From contig CM069442.1 of NCBI GenBank assembly GCA_035610835.1, positions 29,899,798 through 29,963,797 on the forward strand: 64,000 bases of DNA, written 5' to 3'. The position numbers and the translations under genes are program-made. The notes beneath the pieces are model-generated. The model was not told the DNA's origin, did no database searches, and was given only the letters and a program-made list of their open reading frames with translations. This document shows positions 12,101-27,100 of this stretch, piece by piece. The first letter of the stretch is position 1; each line of letters opens with the position of its first letter. Source of the DNA: Ophiura sarsii. Lineage: Eukaryota > Echinodermata > Ophiuroidea > Amphilepidida > Ophiuridae.

Positions 12101-15100
12101 CATACCGAAGATGCGATTCATTTCTTCTAAAAGATAGCCTATGAGTTTCACATTGTCCACTAAACACTAATCCATTGAGAAAAAAAGTTTTGCATTTCAT
12201 AATAATGAGAAATTTGATGAGTTGTAATGGTGTACCGTTGCAATGATTCACCGCTGCAATAACAATGCACGTGTATTGATAGCGTATAATTCAATTACAA
12301 CATGCACACACGCCCGGTTGGTGTAGTGGTTAACATATGAGACTTCCACGCCGCGGCCCCAGGTTCGAATCCTTGCCCAATCTTCTATTTTTCTTCTTCT
12401 TGTGTGTGCCTCTAAGCTTATTTCTAAACGATCATAAAGTCCATTTTTTAAATAATCGGCACGTTATCTTAGAGTTTTGTCTTCATGGCGCATTATTTGA
12501 TATATGTGACTTTATTTATTTTCCATAATTTCATATTTAAATGATAAGAACATAACGTGTCATCTTCTGAAGATGGTAATGTTTGCATGAACTATAACAA
12601 TGACAAGGCCTATTATACACCTATAGTCGCACACAATTAACATACAGAGACAGCGTTAGTAAATAATGACCAGTCCCTAATACACAAAGTGACTTTTCGT
12701 TCTTCTATCTTTGTTTGTATTAGCCATTCTGTTTATGTGGCTTTATTTATTTTGTAAATAAATGATATTATGATTATTGTCCATGATTATATATTTTAAT
12801 GCTAGGAACATAACATGGCATCGTGTCATTAATTGCTATCTTCTGAAGATAGTAATGTTTGCATGAACTATAACAATTGCAAGGCCTATTATAGACCTAT
12901 CGTCGCACACATTTAATATACAGAGACAGCCTTAGTACTTAATGGCCAGTCCCTAATACACTTTTGTCTGACTTAATATGCCGTCTATCAAATGTTGATT
13001 AGAAATCAATTAATACATATACGAACTCTAATTGTTCTTCAACATTTTGTTTCACATCCATGAAAATAAATTGTAAAAATAACATGTTTTGACGTATATG
13101 TTGCCTAAGTATTGACTGACCAATCCCTAAATGACGTAATTGATACTTGTAACTTTTTGGGAATGTTGACAATATACCCTACAATAATCGTGCAAAACCT
13201 CGTTAGCATCGGGCATTTGGTTCTAAAGTTATAGCCAAAAAACCAATCCCACATGGTGAATTTAGGATTTCGCTCAGACAATCAAGGAAAATAATAGTTG
13301 GCACACTTGACGCAACTTATTACAAATATCCCTGTGCTCGCAATTGAGATCAGACTTGGGACATAGCACTGTTTAATAGAAAGCAAAAGTCTCCCCCTTT
13401 CTTATATCCTTCCCCATCCCCCATCAATCAATGTTGGGGGACCTACCATGGCTTCTGATAATATGACTCGGATCAACATTGCCTCCGGGGAGAGGGGCGG
13501 GTTTTTTCCGTAATTAAGACAAAGTGTGCCAACCTTTTTTTCCTTGATTGTCTGAGTCATTTGCTAAAAAAATCATCTGTGTTAAGTCTTTTGGCTATAA
13601 CATGAGATTAAACAGAGATTTCTTCACCAGATTTGGACGACAGATAGGTTATAACACTGGTCACGTGTTCAAACAATATGCGTCAACGTACTTTTAGGGA
13701 CCGGTCACTTTTAAATACGGAGGTATATTTTTCACTTAAAATGGCAGTGAAACTATAGACATGACCAGTTATTTAAATTCAGATGGATGCTCGACCTCAT
13801 ATATCATCAGCTAAACGTTGAGAAAACATCTTCCTGTCGTTTATATATATCTCAAGACCAGTATCTATATCTATATATCTTAATACCAGTGGCTATATAA
13901 CTTAAAAATATAGACCCAACATGAAATATGCCTGTTTTGTTTTGACAATAAATCAAAGTTGTCAAGCCATTACGCCCATTTATAAGAATGAGTACATCTG
14001 CACTCTTTCGGTACCAAAATCTAGGACATTATGATTATTCAAGAAATAGAAGACACAATGATAGTGCTGATTAAAAACAAATAATGCAAATCATGATTGT
14101 TAGAAAAAAGAAGCAACAAATAAATCATTATCGAATAGAAGCTTAGACAAGGATTCGAACCCGGGACAGTGGGGTGCAAGTCTCATATGTTAACCACTAC
14201 ACCAACCGGGCGTGTGTGCATATTGTAACTGAATTATACGCTATCAATGCTCGTGTATTGTCATCGCAATGGTGAATCAATATCATCGGTTCACCATAAG
14301 AAATCATCAAATGTGTCATTGTTACGAAATACAGAACTGATTTTTCAATGGATAAGGGATTAGAGGACCAATACCGTTCATATAGACCCTTTTTAAGCAA
14401 AGATTAAGCACCGCATACCTACCTTTCAACGGTGTACCATTGGTGAAATAATATAAATCTATAGTCATATATGTTTAAATTCAGCAGGGGTGAACCGTTG
14501 AAACATACCGAAGATGCGATTCATTTCTTCTAAAAGATAGCCTATGAGTTTCACATTGTCCACTAAACACTAATCCATTGAGAAAAAAAGTTTTGCATTT
14601 CATAATAATGAGAAATTTGATGAGTTGTAATGGTGTACCGTTGCAATGATTCACCGCTGCAATAACAATGCACGTGTATTGATAGCGTATAATTCAATTA
14701 CAACATGCACACACGCCCGGTTGGTGTAGTGGTTAACATATGAGACTTCCACGCCGCGGCCCCAGGTTCGAATCCTTGCCCAATCTTCTATTTTTCTTCT
14801 TCTTGTGTGTGCCTCTAAGCTTATTTCTAAACGATCATAAAGTCCATTTTTTAAATAATCGGCACGTTATCTTAGAGTTTTGTCTTCATGGCGCATTATT
14901 TGATATATGTGACTTTATTTATTTTCCATAATTTCATATTTAAATGATAAGAACATAACGTGTCATCTTCTGAAGATGGTAATGTTTGCATGAACTATAA
15001 CAATGACAAGGCCTATTATACACCTATAGTCGCACACAATTAACATACAGAGACAGCGTTAGTAAATAATGACCAGTCCCTAATACACAAAGTGACTTTT

Positions 15101-18100
15101 CGTTCTTCTATCTTTGTTTGTATTAGCCATTCTGTTTATGTGGCTTTATTTATTTTGTAAATAAATGATATTATGATTATTGTCCATGATTATATATTTT
15201 AATGCTAGGAACATAACATGGCATCGTGTCATTAATTGCTATCTTCTGAAGATAGTAATGTTTGCATGAACTATAACAATTGCAAGGCCTATTATAGACC
15301 TATCGTCGCACACATTTAATATACAGAGACAGCCTTAGTACTTAATGGCCAGTCCCTAATACACTTTTGTCTGACTTAATATGCCGTCTATCAAATGTTG
15401 ATTAGAAATCAATTAATACATATACGAACTCTAATTGTTCTTCAACATTTTGTTTCACATCCATGAAAATAAATTGTAAAAATAACATGTTTTGACGTAT
15501 ATGTTGCCTAAGTATTGACTGACCAATCCCTAAATGACGTAATTGATACTTGTAACTTTTTGGGAATGTTGACAATATACCCTACAATAATCGTGCAAAA
15601 CCTCGTTAGCATCGGGCATTTGGTTCTAAAGTTATAGCCAAAAAACCAATCCCACATGGTGAATTTAGGATTTCGCTCAGACAATCAAGGAAAATAATAG
15701 TTGGCACACTTGACGCAACTTATTACAAATATCCCTGTGCTCGCAATTGAGATCAGACTTGGGACATAGCACTGTTTAATAGAAAGCAAAAGTCTCCCCC
15801 TTTCTTATATCCTTCCCCATCCCCCATCAATCAATGTTGGGGGACCTACCATGGCTTCTGATAATATGACTCGGATCAACATTGCCTCCGGGGAGAGGGG
15901 CGGGTTTTTTCCGTAATTAAGACAAAGTGTGCCAACCTTTTTTTCCTTGATTGTCTGAGTCATTTGCTAAAAAAATCATCTGTGTTAAGTCTTTTGGCTA
16001 TAACATGAGATTAAACAGAGATTTCTTCACCAGATTTGGACGACAGATAGGTTATAACACTGGTCACGTGTTCAAACAATATGCGTCAACGTACTTTTAG
16101 GGACCGGTCACTTTTAAATACGGAGGTATATTTTTCACTTAAAATGGCAGTGAAACTATAGACATGACCAGTTATTTAAATTCAGATGGATGCTCGACCT
16201 CATATATCATCAGCTAAACGTTGAGAAAACATCTTCCTGTCGTTTATATATATCTCAAGACCAGTATCTATATCTATATATCTTAATACCAGTGGCTATA
16301 TAACTTAAAAATATAGACCCAACATGAAATATGCCTGTTTTGTTTTGACAATAAATCAAAGTTGTCAAGCCATTACGCCCATTTATAAGAATGAGTACAT
16401 CTGCACTCTTTCGGTACCAAAATCTAGGACATTATGATTATTCAAGAAATAGAAGACACAATGATAGTGCTGATTAAAAACAAATAATGCAAATCATGAT
16501 TGTTAGAAAAAAGAAGCAACAAATAAATCATTATCGAATAGAAGCTTAGACAAGGATTCGAACCCGGGACAGTGGGGTGCAAGTCTCATATGTTAACCAC
16601 TACACCAACCGGGCGTGTGTGCATATTGTAACTGAATTATACGCTATCAATGCTCGTGTATTGTCATCGCAATGGTGAATCAATATCATCGGTTCACCAT
16701 AAGAAATCATCAAATGTGTCATTGTTACGAAATACAGAACTGATTTTTCAATGGATAAGGGATTAGAGGACCAATACCGTTCATATAGACCCTTTTTAAG
16801 CAAAGATTAAGCACCGCATACCTACCTTTCAACGGTGTACCATTGGTGAAATAATATAAATCTATAGTCATATATGTTTAAATTCAGCAGGGGTGAACCG
16901 TTGAAACATACCGAAGATGCGATTCATTTCTTCTAAAAGATAGCCTATGAGTTTCACATTGTCCACTAAACACTAATCCATTGAGAAAAAAAGTTTTGCA
17001 TTTCATAATAATGAGAAATTTGATGAGTTGTAATGGTGTACCGTTGCAATGATTCACCGCTGCAATAACAATGCACGTGTATTGATAGCGTATAATTCAA
17101 TTACAACATGCACACACGCCCGGTTGGTGTAGTGGTTAACATATGAGACTTCCACGCCGCGGCCCCAGGTTCGAATCCTTGCCCAATCTTCTATTTTTCT
17201 TCTTCTTGTGTGTGCCTCTAAGCTTATTTCTAAACGATCATAAAGTCCATTTTTTAAATAATCGGCACGTTATCTTAGAGTTTTGTCTTCATGGCGCATT
17301 ATTTGATATATGTGACTTTATTTATTTTCCATAATTTCATATTTAAATGATAAGAACATAACGTGTCATCTTCTGAAGATGGTAATGTTTGCATGAACTA
17401 TAACAATGACAAGGCCTATTATACACCTATAGTCGCACACAATTAACATACAGAGACAGCGTTAGTAAATAATGACCAGTCCCTAATACACAAAGTGACT
17501 TTTCGTTCTTCTATCTTTGTTTGTATTAGCCATTCTGTTTATGTGGCTTTATTTATTTTGTAAATAAATGATATTATGATTATTGTCCATGATTATATAT
17601 TTTAATGCTAGGAACATAACATGGCATCGTGTCATTAATTGCTATCTTCTGAAGATAGTAATGTTTGCATGAACTATAACAATTGCAAGGCCTATTATAG
17701 ACCTATCGTCGCACACATTTAATATACAGAGACAGCCTTAGTACTTAATGGCCAGTCCCTAATACACTTTTGTCTGACTTAATATGCCGTCTATCAAATG
17801 TTGATTAGAAATCAATTAATACATATACGAACTCTAATTGTTCTTCAACATTTTGTTTCACATCCATGAAAATAAATTGTAAAAATAACATGTTTTGACG
17901 TATATGTTGCCTAAGTATTGACTGACCAATCCCTAAATGACGTAATTGATACTTGTAACTTTTTGGGAATGTTGACAATATACCCTACAATAATCGTGCA
18001 AAACCTCGTTAGCATCGGGCATTTGGTTCTAAAGTTATAGCCAAAAAACCAATCCCACATGGTGAATTTAGGATTTCGCTCAGACAATCAAGGAAAATAA

Positions 18101-21100
18101 TAGTTGGCACACTTGACGCAACTTATTACAAATATCCCTGTGCTCGCAATTGAGATCAGACTTGGGACATAGCACTGTTTAATAGAAAGCAAAAGTCTCC
18201 CCCTTTCTTATATCCTTCCCCATCCCCCATCAATCAATGTTGGGGGACCTACCATGGCTTCTGATAATATGACTCGGATCAACATTGCCTCCGGGGAGAG
18301 GGGCGGGTTTTTTCCGTAATTAAGACAAAGTGTGCCAACCTTTTTTTCCTTGATTGTCTGAGTCATTTGCTAAAAAAATCATCTGTGTTAAGTCTTTTGG
18401 CTATAACATGAGATTAAACAGAGATTTCTTCACCAGATTTGGACGACAGATAGGTTATAACACTGGTCACGTGTTCAAACAATATGCGTCAACGTACTTT
18501 TAGGGACCGGTCACTTTTAAATACGGAGGTATATTTTTCACTTAAAATGGCAGTGAAACTATAGACATGACCAGTTATTTAAATTCAGATGGATGCTCGA
18601 CCTCATATATCATCAGCTAAACGTTGAGAAAACATCTTCCTGTCGTTTATATATATCTCAAGACCAGTATCTATATCTATATATCTTAATACCAGTGGCT
18701 ATATAACTTAAAAATATAGACCCAACATGAAATATGCCTGTTTTGTTTTGACAATAAATCAAAGTTGTCAAGCCATTACGCCCATTTATAAGAATGAGTA
18801 CATCTGCACTCTTTCGGTACCAAAATCTAGGACATTATGATTATTCAAGAAATAGAAGACACAATGATAGTGCTGATTAAAAACAAATAATGCAAATCAT
18901 GATTGTTAGAAAAAAGAAGCAACAAATAAATCATTATCGAATAGAAGCTTAGACAAGGATTCGAACCCGGGACAGTGGGGTGCAAGTCTCATATGTTAAC
19001 CACTACACCAACCGGGCGTGTGTGCATATTGTAACTGAATTATACGCTATCAATGCTCGTGTATTGTCATCGCAATGGTGAATCAATATCATCGGTTCAC
19101 CATAAGAAATCATCAAATGTGTCATTGTTACGAAATACAGAACTGATTTTTCAATGGATAAGGGATTAGAGGACCAATACCGTTCATATAGACCCTTTTT
19201 AAGCAAAGATTAAGCACCGCATACCTACCTTTCAACGGTGTACCATTGGTGAAATAATATAAATCTATAGTCATATATGTTTAAATTCAGCAGGGGTGAA
19301 CCGTTGAAACATACCGAAGATGCGATTCATTTCTTCTAAAAGATAGCCTATGAGTTTCACATTGTCCACTAAACACTAATCCATTGAGAAAAAAAGTTTT
19401 GCATTTCATAATAATGAGAAATTTGATGAGTTGTAATGGTGTACCGTTGCAATGATTCACCGCTGCAATAACAATGCACGTGTATTGATAGCGTATAATT
19501 CAATTACAACATGCACACACGCCCGGTTGGTGTAGTGGTTAACATATGAGACTTCCACGCCGCGGCCCCAGGTTCGAATCCTTGCCCAATCTTCTATTTT
19601 TCTTCTTCTTGTGTGTGCCTCTAAGCTTATTTCTAAACGATCATAAAGTCCATTTTTTAAATAATCGGCACGTTATCTTAGAGTTTTGTCTTCATGGCGC
19701 ATTATTTGATATATGTGACTTTATTTATTTTCCATAATTTCATATTTAAATGATAAGAACATAACGTGTCATCTTCTGAAGATGGTAATGTTTGCATGAA
19801 CTATAACAATGACAAGGCCTATTATACACCTATAGTCGCACACAATTAACATACAGAGACAGCGTTAGTAAATAATGACCAGTCCCTAATACACAAAGTG
19901 ACTTTTCGTTCTTCTATCTTTGTTTGTATTAGCCATTCTGTTTATGTGGCTTTATTTATTTTGTAAATAAATGATATTATGATTATTGTCCATGATTATA
20001 TATTTTAATGCTAGGAACATAACATGGCATCGTGTCATTAATTGCTATCTTCTGAAGATAGTAATGTTTGCATGAACTATAACAATTGCAAGGCCTATTA
20101 TAGACCTATCGTCGCACACATTTAATATACAGAGACAGCCTTAGTACTTAATGGCCAGTCCCTAATACACTTTTGTCTGACTTAATATGCCGTCTATCAA
20201 ATGTTGATTAGAAATCAATTAATACATATACGAACTCTAATTGTTCTTCAACATTTTGTTTCACATCCATGAAAATAAATTGTAAAAATAACATGTTTTG
20301 ACGTATATGTTGCCTAAGTATTGACTGACCAATCCCTAAATGACGTAATTGATACTTGTAACTTTTTGGGAATGTTGACAATATACCCTACAATAATCGT
20401 GCAAAACCTCGTTAGCATCGGGCATTTGGTTCTAAAGTTATAGCCAAAAAACCAATCCCACATGGTGAATTTAGGATTTCGCTCAGACAATCAAGGAAAA
20501 TAATAGTTGGCACACTTGACGCAACTTATTACAAATATCCCTGTGCTCGCAATTGAGATCAGACTTGGGACATAGCACTGTTTAATAGAAAGCAAAAGTC
20601 TCCCCCTTTCTTATATCCTTCCCCATCCCCCATCAATCAATGTTGGGGGACCTACCATGGCTTCTGATAATATGACTCGGATCAACATTGCCTCCGGGGA
20701 GAGGGGCGGGTTTTTTCCGTAATTAAGACAAAGTGTGCCAACCTTTTTTTCCTTGATTGTCTGAGTCATTTGCTAAAAAAATCATCTGTGTTAAGTCTTT
20801 TGGCTATAACATGAGATTAAACAGAGATTTCTTCACCAGATTTGGACGACAGATAGGTTATAACACTGGTCACGTGTTCAAACAATATGCGTCAACGTAC
20901 TTTTAGGGACCGGTCACTTTTAAATACGGAGGTATATTTTTCACTTAAAATGGCAGTGAAACTATAGACATGACCAGTTATTTAAATTCAGATGGATGCT
21001 CGACCTCATATATCATCAGCTAAACGTTGAGAAAACATCTTCCTGTCGTTTATATATATCTCAAGACCAGTATCTATATCTATATATCTTAATACCAGTG

Positions 21101-24100
21101 GCTATATAACTTAAAAATATAGACCCAACATGAAATATGCCTGTTTTGTTTTGACAATAAATCAAAGTTGTCAAGCCATTACGCCCATTTATAAGAATGA
21201 GTACATCTGCACTCTTTCGGTACCAAAATCTAGGACATTATGATTATTCAAGAAATAGAAGACACAATGATAGTGCTGATTAAAAACAAATAATGCAAAT
21301 CATGATTGTTAGAAAAAAGAAGCAACAAATAAATCATTATCGAATAGAAGCTTAGACAAGGATTCGAACCCGGGACAGTGGGGTGCAAGTCTCATATGTT
21401 AACCACTACACCAACCGGGCGTGTGTGCATATTGTAACTGAATTATACGCTATCAATGCTCGTGTATTGTCATCGCAATGGTGAATCAATATCATCGGTT
21501 CACCATAAGAAATCATCAAATGTGTCATTGTTACGAAATACAGAACTGATTTTTCAATGGATAAGGGATTAGAGGACCAATACCGTTCATATAGACCCTT
21601 TTTAAGCAAAGATTAAGCACCGCATACCTACCTTTCAACGGTGTACCATTGGTGAAATAATATAAATCTATAGTCATATATGTTTAAATTCAGCAGGGGT
21701 GAACCGTTGAAACATACCGAAGATGCGATTCATTTCTTCTAAAAGATAGCCTATGAGTTTCACATTGTCCACTAAACACTAATCCATTGAGAAAAAAAGT
21801 TTTGCATTTCATAATAATGAGAAATTTGATGAGTTGTAATGGTGTACCGTTGCAATGATTCACCGCTGCAATAACAATGCACGTGTATTGATAGCGTATA
21901 ATTCAATTACAACATGCACACACGCCCGGTTGGTGTAGTGGTTAACATATGAGACTTCCACGCCGCGGCCCCAGGTTCGAATCCTTGCCCAATCTTCTAT
22001 TTTTCTTCTTCTTGTGTGTGCCTCTAAGCTTATTTCTAAACGATCATAAAGTCCATTTTTTAAATAATCGGCACGTTATCTTAGAGTTTTGTCTTCATGG
22101 CGCATTATTTGATATATGTGACTTTATTTATTTTCCATAATTTCATATTTAAATGATAAGAACATAACGTGTCATCTTCTGAAGATGGTAATGTTTGCAT
22201 GAACTATAACAATGACAAGGCCTATTATACACCTATAGTCGCACACAATTAACATACAGAGACAGCGTTAGTAAATAATGACCAGTCCCTAATACACAAA
22301 GTGACTTTTCGTTCTTCTATCTTTGTTTGTATTAGCCATTCTGTTTATGTGGCTTTATTTATTTTGTAAATAAATGATATTATGATTATTGTCCATGATT
22401 ATATATTTTAATGCTAGGAACATAACATGGCATCGTGTCATTAATTGCTATCTTCTGAAGATAGTAATGTTTGCATGAACTATAACAATTGCAAGGCCTA
22501 TTATAGACCTATCGTCGCACACATTTAATATACAGAGACAGCCTTAGTACTTAATGGCCAGTCCCTAATACACTTTTGTCTGACTTAATATGCCGTCTAT
22601 CAAATGTTGATTAGAAATCAATTAATACATATACGAACTCTAATTGTTCTTCAACATTTTGTTTCACATCCATGAAAATAAATTGTAAAAATAACATGTT
22701 TTGACGTATATGTTGCCTAAGTATTGACTGACCAATCCCTAAATGACGTAATTGATACTTGTAACTTTTTGGGAATGTTGACAATATACCCTACAATAAT
22801 CGTGCAAAACCTCGTTAGCATCGGGCATTTGGTTCTAAAGTTATAGCCAAAAAACCAATCCCACATGGTGAATTTAGGATTTCGCTCAGACATGTCTGAG
22901 TCATTTGCTAAAAAAATCATCTGTGTTAAGTCTTTTGGCTATAACATGAGATTAAACAGAGATTTCTTCACCAGATTTGGACGACAGATAGGTTATAACA
23001 CTGGTCACGTGTTCAAACAATATGCGTCAACGTACTTTTAGGGACCGGTCACTTTTAAATACGGAGGTATATTTTTCACTTAAAATGGCAGTGAAACTAT
23101 AGACATGACCAGTTATTTAAATTCAGATGGATGCTCGACCTCATATATCATCAGCTAAACGTTGAGAAAACATCTTCCTGTCGTTTATATATATCTCAAG
23201 ACCAGTATCTATATCTATATATCTTAATACCAGTGGCTATATAACTTAAAAATATAGACCCAACATGAAATATGCCTGTTTTGTTTTGACAATAAATCAA
23301 AGTTGTCAAGCCATTACGCCCATTTATAAGAATGAGTACATCTGCACTCTTTCGGTACCAAAATCTAGGACATTATGATTATTCAAGAAATAGAAGACAC
23401 AATGATAGTGCTGATTAAAAACAAATAATGCAAATCATGATTGTTAGAAAAAAGAAGCAACAAATAAATCATTATCGAATAGAAGCTTAGACAAGGATTC
23501 GAACCCGGGACAGTGGGGTGCAAGTCTCATATGTTAACCACTACACCAACCGGGCGTGTGTGCATATTGTAACTGAATTATACGCTATCAATGCTCGTGT
23601 ATTGTCATCGCAATGGTGAATCAATATCATCGGTTCACCATAAGAAATCATCAAATGTGTCATTGTTACGAAATACAGAACTGATTTTTCAATGGATAAG
23701 GGATTAGAGGACCAATACCGTTCATATAGACCCTTTTTAAGCAAAGATTAAGCACCGCATACCTACCTTTCAACGGTGTACCATTGGTGAAATAATATAA
23801 ATCTATAGTCATATATGTTTAAATTCAGCAGGGGTGAACCGTTGAAACATACCGAAGATGCGATTCATTTCTTCTAAAAGATAGCCTATGAGTTTCACAT
23901 TGTCCACTAAACACTAATCCATTGAGAAAAAAAGTTTTGCATTTCATAATAATGAGAAATTTGATGAGTTGTAATGGTGTACCGTTGCAATGATTCACCG
24001 CTGCAATAACAATGCACGTGTATTGATAGCGTATAATTCAATTACAACATGCACACACGCCCGGTTGGTGTAGTGGTTAACATATGAGACTTCCACGCCG

Positions 24101-27100
24101 CGGCCCCAGGTTCGAATCCTTGCCCAATCTTCTATTTTTCTTCTTCTTGTGTGTGCCTCTAAGCTTATTTCTAAACGATCATAAAGTCCATTTTTTAAAT
24201 AATCGGCACGTTATCTTAGAGTTTTGTCTTCATGGCGCATTATTTGATATATGTGACTTTATTTATTTTCCATAATTTCATATTTAAATGATAAGAACAT
24301 AACGTGTCATCTTCTGAAGATGGTAATGTTTGCATGAACTATAACAATGACAAGGCCTATTATACACCTATAGTCGCACACAATTAACATACAGAGACAG
24401 CGTTAGTAAATAATGACCAGTCCCTAATACACAAAGTGACTTTTCGTTCTTCTATCTTTGTTTGTATTAGCCATTCTGTTTATGTGGCTTTATTTATTTT
24501 GTAAATAAATGATATTATGATTATTGTCCATGATTATATATTTTAATGCTAGGAACATAACATGGCATCGTGTCATTAATTGCTATCTTCTGAAGATAGT
24601 AATGTTTGCATGAACTATAACAATTGCAAGGCCTATTATAGACCTATCGTCGCACACATTTAATATACAGAGACAGCCTTAGTACTTAATGGCCAGTCCC
24701 TAATACACTTTTGTCTGACTTAATATGCCGTCTATCAAATGTTGATTAGAAATCAATTAATACATATACGAACTCTAATTGTTCTTCAACATTTTGTTTC
24801 ACATCCATGAAAATAAATTGTAAAAATAACATGTTTTGACGTATATGTTGCCTAAGTATTGACTGACCAATCCCTAAATGACGTAATTGATACTTGTAAC
24901 TTTTTGGGAATGTTGACAATATACCCTACAATAATCGTGCAAAACCTCGTTAGCATCGGGCATTTGGTTCTAAAGTTATAGCCAAAAAACCAATCCCACA
25001 TGGTGAATTTAGGATTTCGCTCAGACAATCAAGGAAAATAATAGTTGGCACACTTGACGCAACTTATTACAAATATCCCTGTGCTCGCAATTGAGATCAG
25101 ACTTGGGACATAGCACTGTTTAATAGAAAGCAAAAGTCTCCCCCTTTCTTATATCCTTCCCCATCCCCATCAATCAATGTTGGGGGACCTACCATGGCTT
25201 CTGATAATATGACTCGGATCAACATTGCCTCCGGGGAGAGGGGCGGGTTTTTTCCGTAATTAAGACAAAGTGTGCCAACCTTTTTTTCCTTGATTGTCTG
25301 AGTCATTTGCTAAAAAAATCATCTGTGTTAAGTCTTTTGGCTATAACATGAGATTAAACAGAGATTTCTTCACCAGATTTGGACGACAGATAGGTTATAA
25401 CACTGGTCACGTGTTCAAACAATATGCGTCAACGTACTTTTAGGGACCGGTCACTTTTAAATACGGAGGTATATTTTTCACTTAAAATGGCAGTGAAACT
25501 ATAGACATGACCAGTTATTTAAATTCAGATGGATGCTCGACCTCATATATCATCAGCTAAACGTTGAGAAAACATCTTCCTGTCGTTTATATATATCTCA
25601 AGACCAGTATCTATATCTATATATCTTAATACCAGTGGCTATATAACTTAAAAATATAGACCCAACATGAAATATGCCTGTTTTGTTTTGACAATAAATC
25701 AAAGTTGTCAAGCCATTACGCCCATTTATAAGAATGAGTACATCTGCACTCTTTCGGTACCAAAATCTAGGACATTATGATTATTCAAGAAATAGAAGAC
25801 ACAATGATAGTGCTGATTAAAAACAAATAATGCAAATCATGATTGTTAGAAAAAAGAAGCAACAAATAAATCATTATCGAATAGAAGCTTAGACAAGGAT
25901 TCGAACCCGGGACAGTGGGGTGCAAGTCTCATATGTTAACCACTACACCAACCGGGCGTGTGTGCATATTGTAACTGAATTATACGCTATCAATGCTCGT
26001 GTATTGTCATCGCAATGGTGAATCAATATCATCGGTTCACCATAAGAAATCATCAAATGTGTCATTGTTACGAAATACAGAACTGATTTTTCAATGGATA
26101 AGGGATTAGAGGACCAATACCGTTCATATAGACCCTTTTTAAGCAAAGATTAAGCACCGCATACCTACCTTTCAACGGTGTACCATTGGTGAAATAATAT
26201 AAATCTATAGTCATATATGTTTAAATTCAGCAGGGGTGAACCGTTGAAACATACCGAAGATGCGATTCATTTCTTCTAAAAGATAGCCTATGAGTTTCAC
26301 ATTGTCCACTAAACACTAATCCATTGAGAAAAAAAGTTTTGCATTTCATAATAATGAGAAATTTGATGAGTTGTAATGGTGTACCGTTGCAATGATTCAC
26401 CGCTGCAATAACAATGCACGTGTATTGATAGCGTATAATTCAATTACAACATGCACACACGCCCGGTTGGTGTAGTGGTTAACATATGAGACTTCCACGC
26501 CGCGGCCCCAGGTTCGAATCCTTGCCCAATCTTCTATTTTTCTTCTTCTTGTGTGTGCCTCTAAGCTTATTTCTAAACGATCATAAAGTCCATTTTTTAA
26601 ATAATCGGCACGTTATCTTAGAGTTTTGTCTTCATGGCGCATTATTTGATATATGTGACTTTATTTATTTTCCATAATTTCATATTTAAATGATAAGAAC
26701 ATAACGTGTCATCTTCTGAAGATGGTAATGTTTGCATGAACTATAACAATGACAAGGCCTATTATACACCTATAGTCGCACACAATTAACATACAGAGAC
26801 AGCGTTAGTAAATAATGACCAGTCCCTAATACACAAAGTGACTTTTCGTTCTTCTATCTTTGTTTGTATTAGCCATTCTGTTTATGTGGCTTTATTTATT
26901 TTGTAAATAAATGATATTATGATTATTGTCCATGATTATATATTTTAATGCTAGGAACATAACATGGCATCGTGTCATTAATTGCTATCTTCTGAAGATA
27001 GTAATGTTTGCATGAACTATAACAATTGCAAGGCCTATTATAGACCTATCGTCGCACACATTTAATATACAGAGACAGCCTTAGTACTTAATGGCCAGTC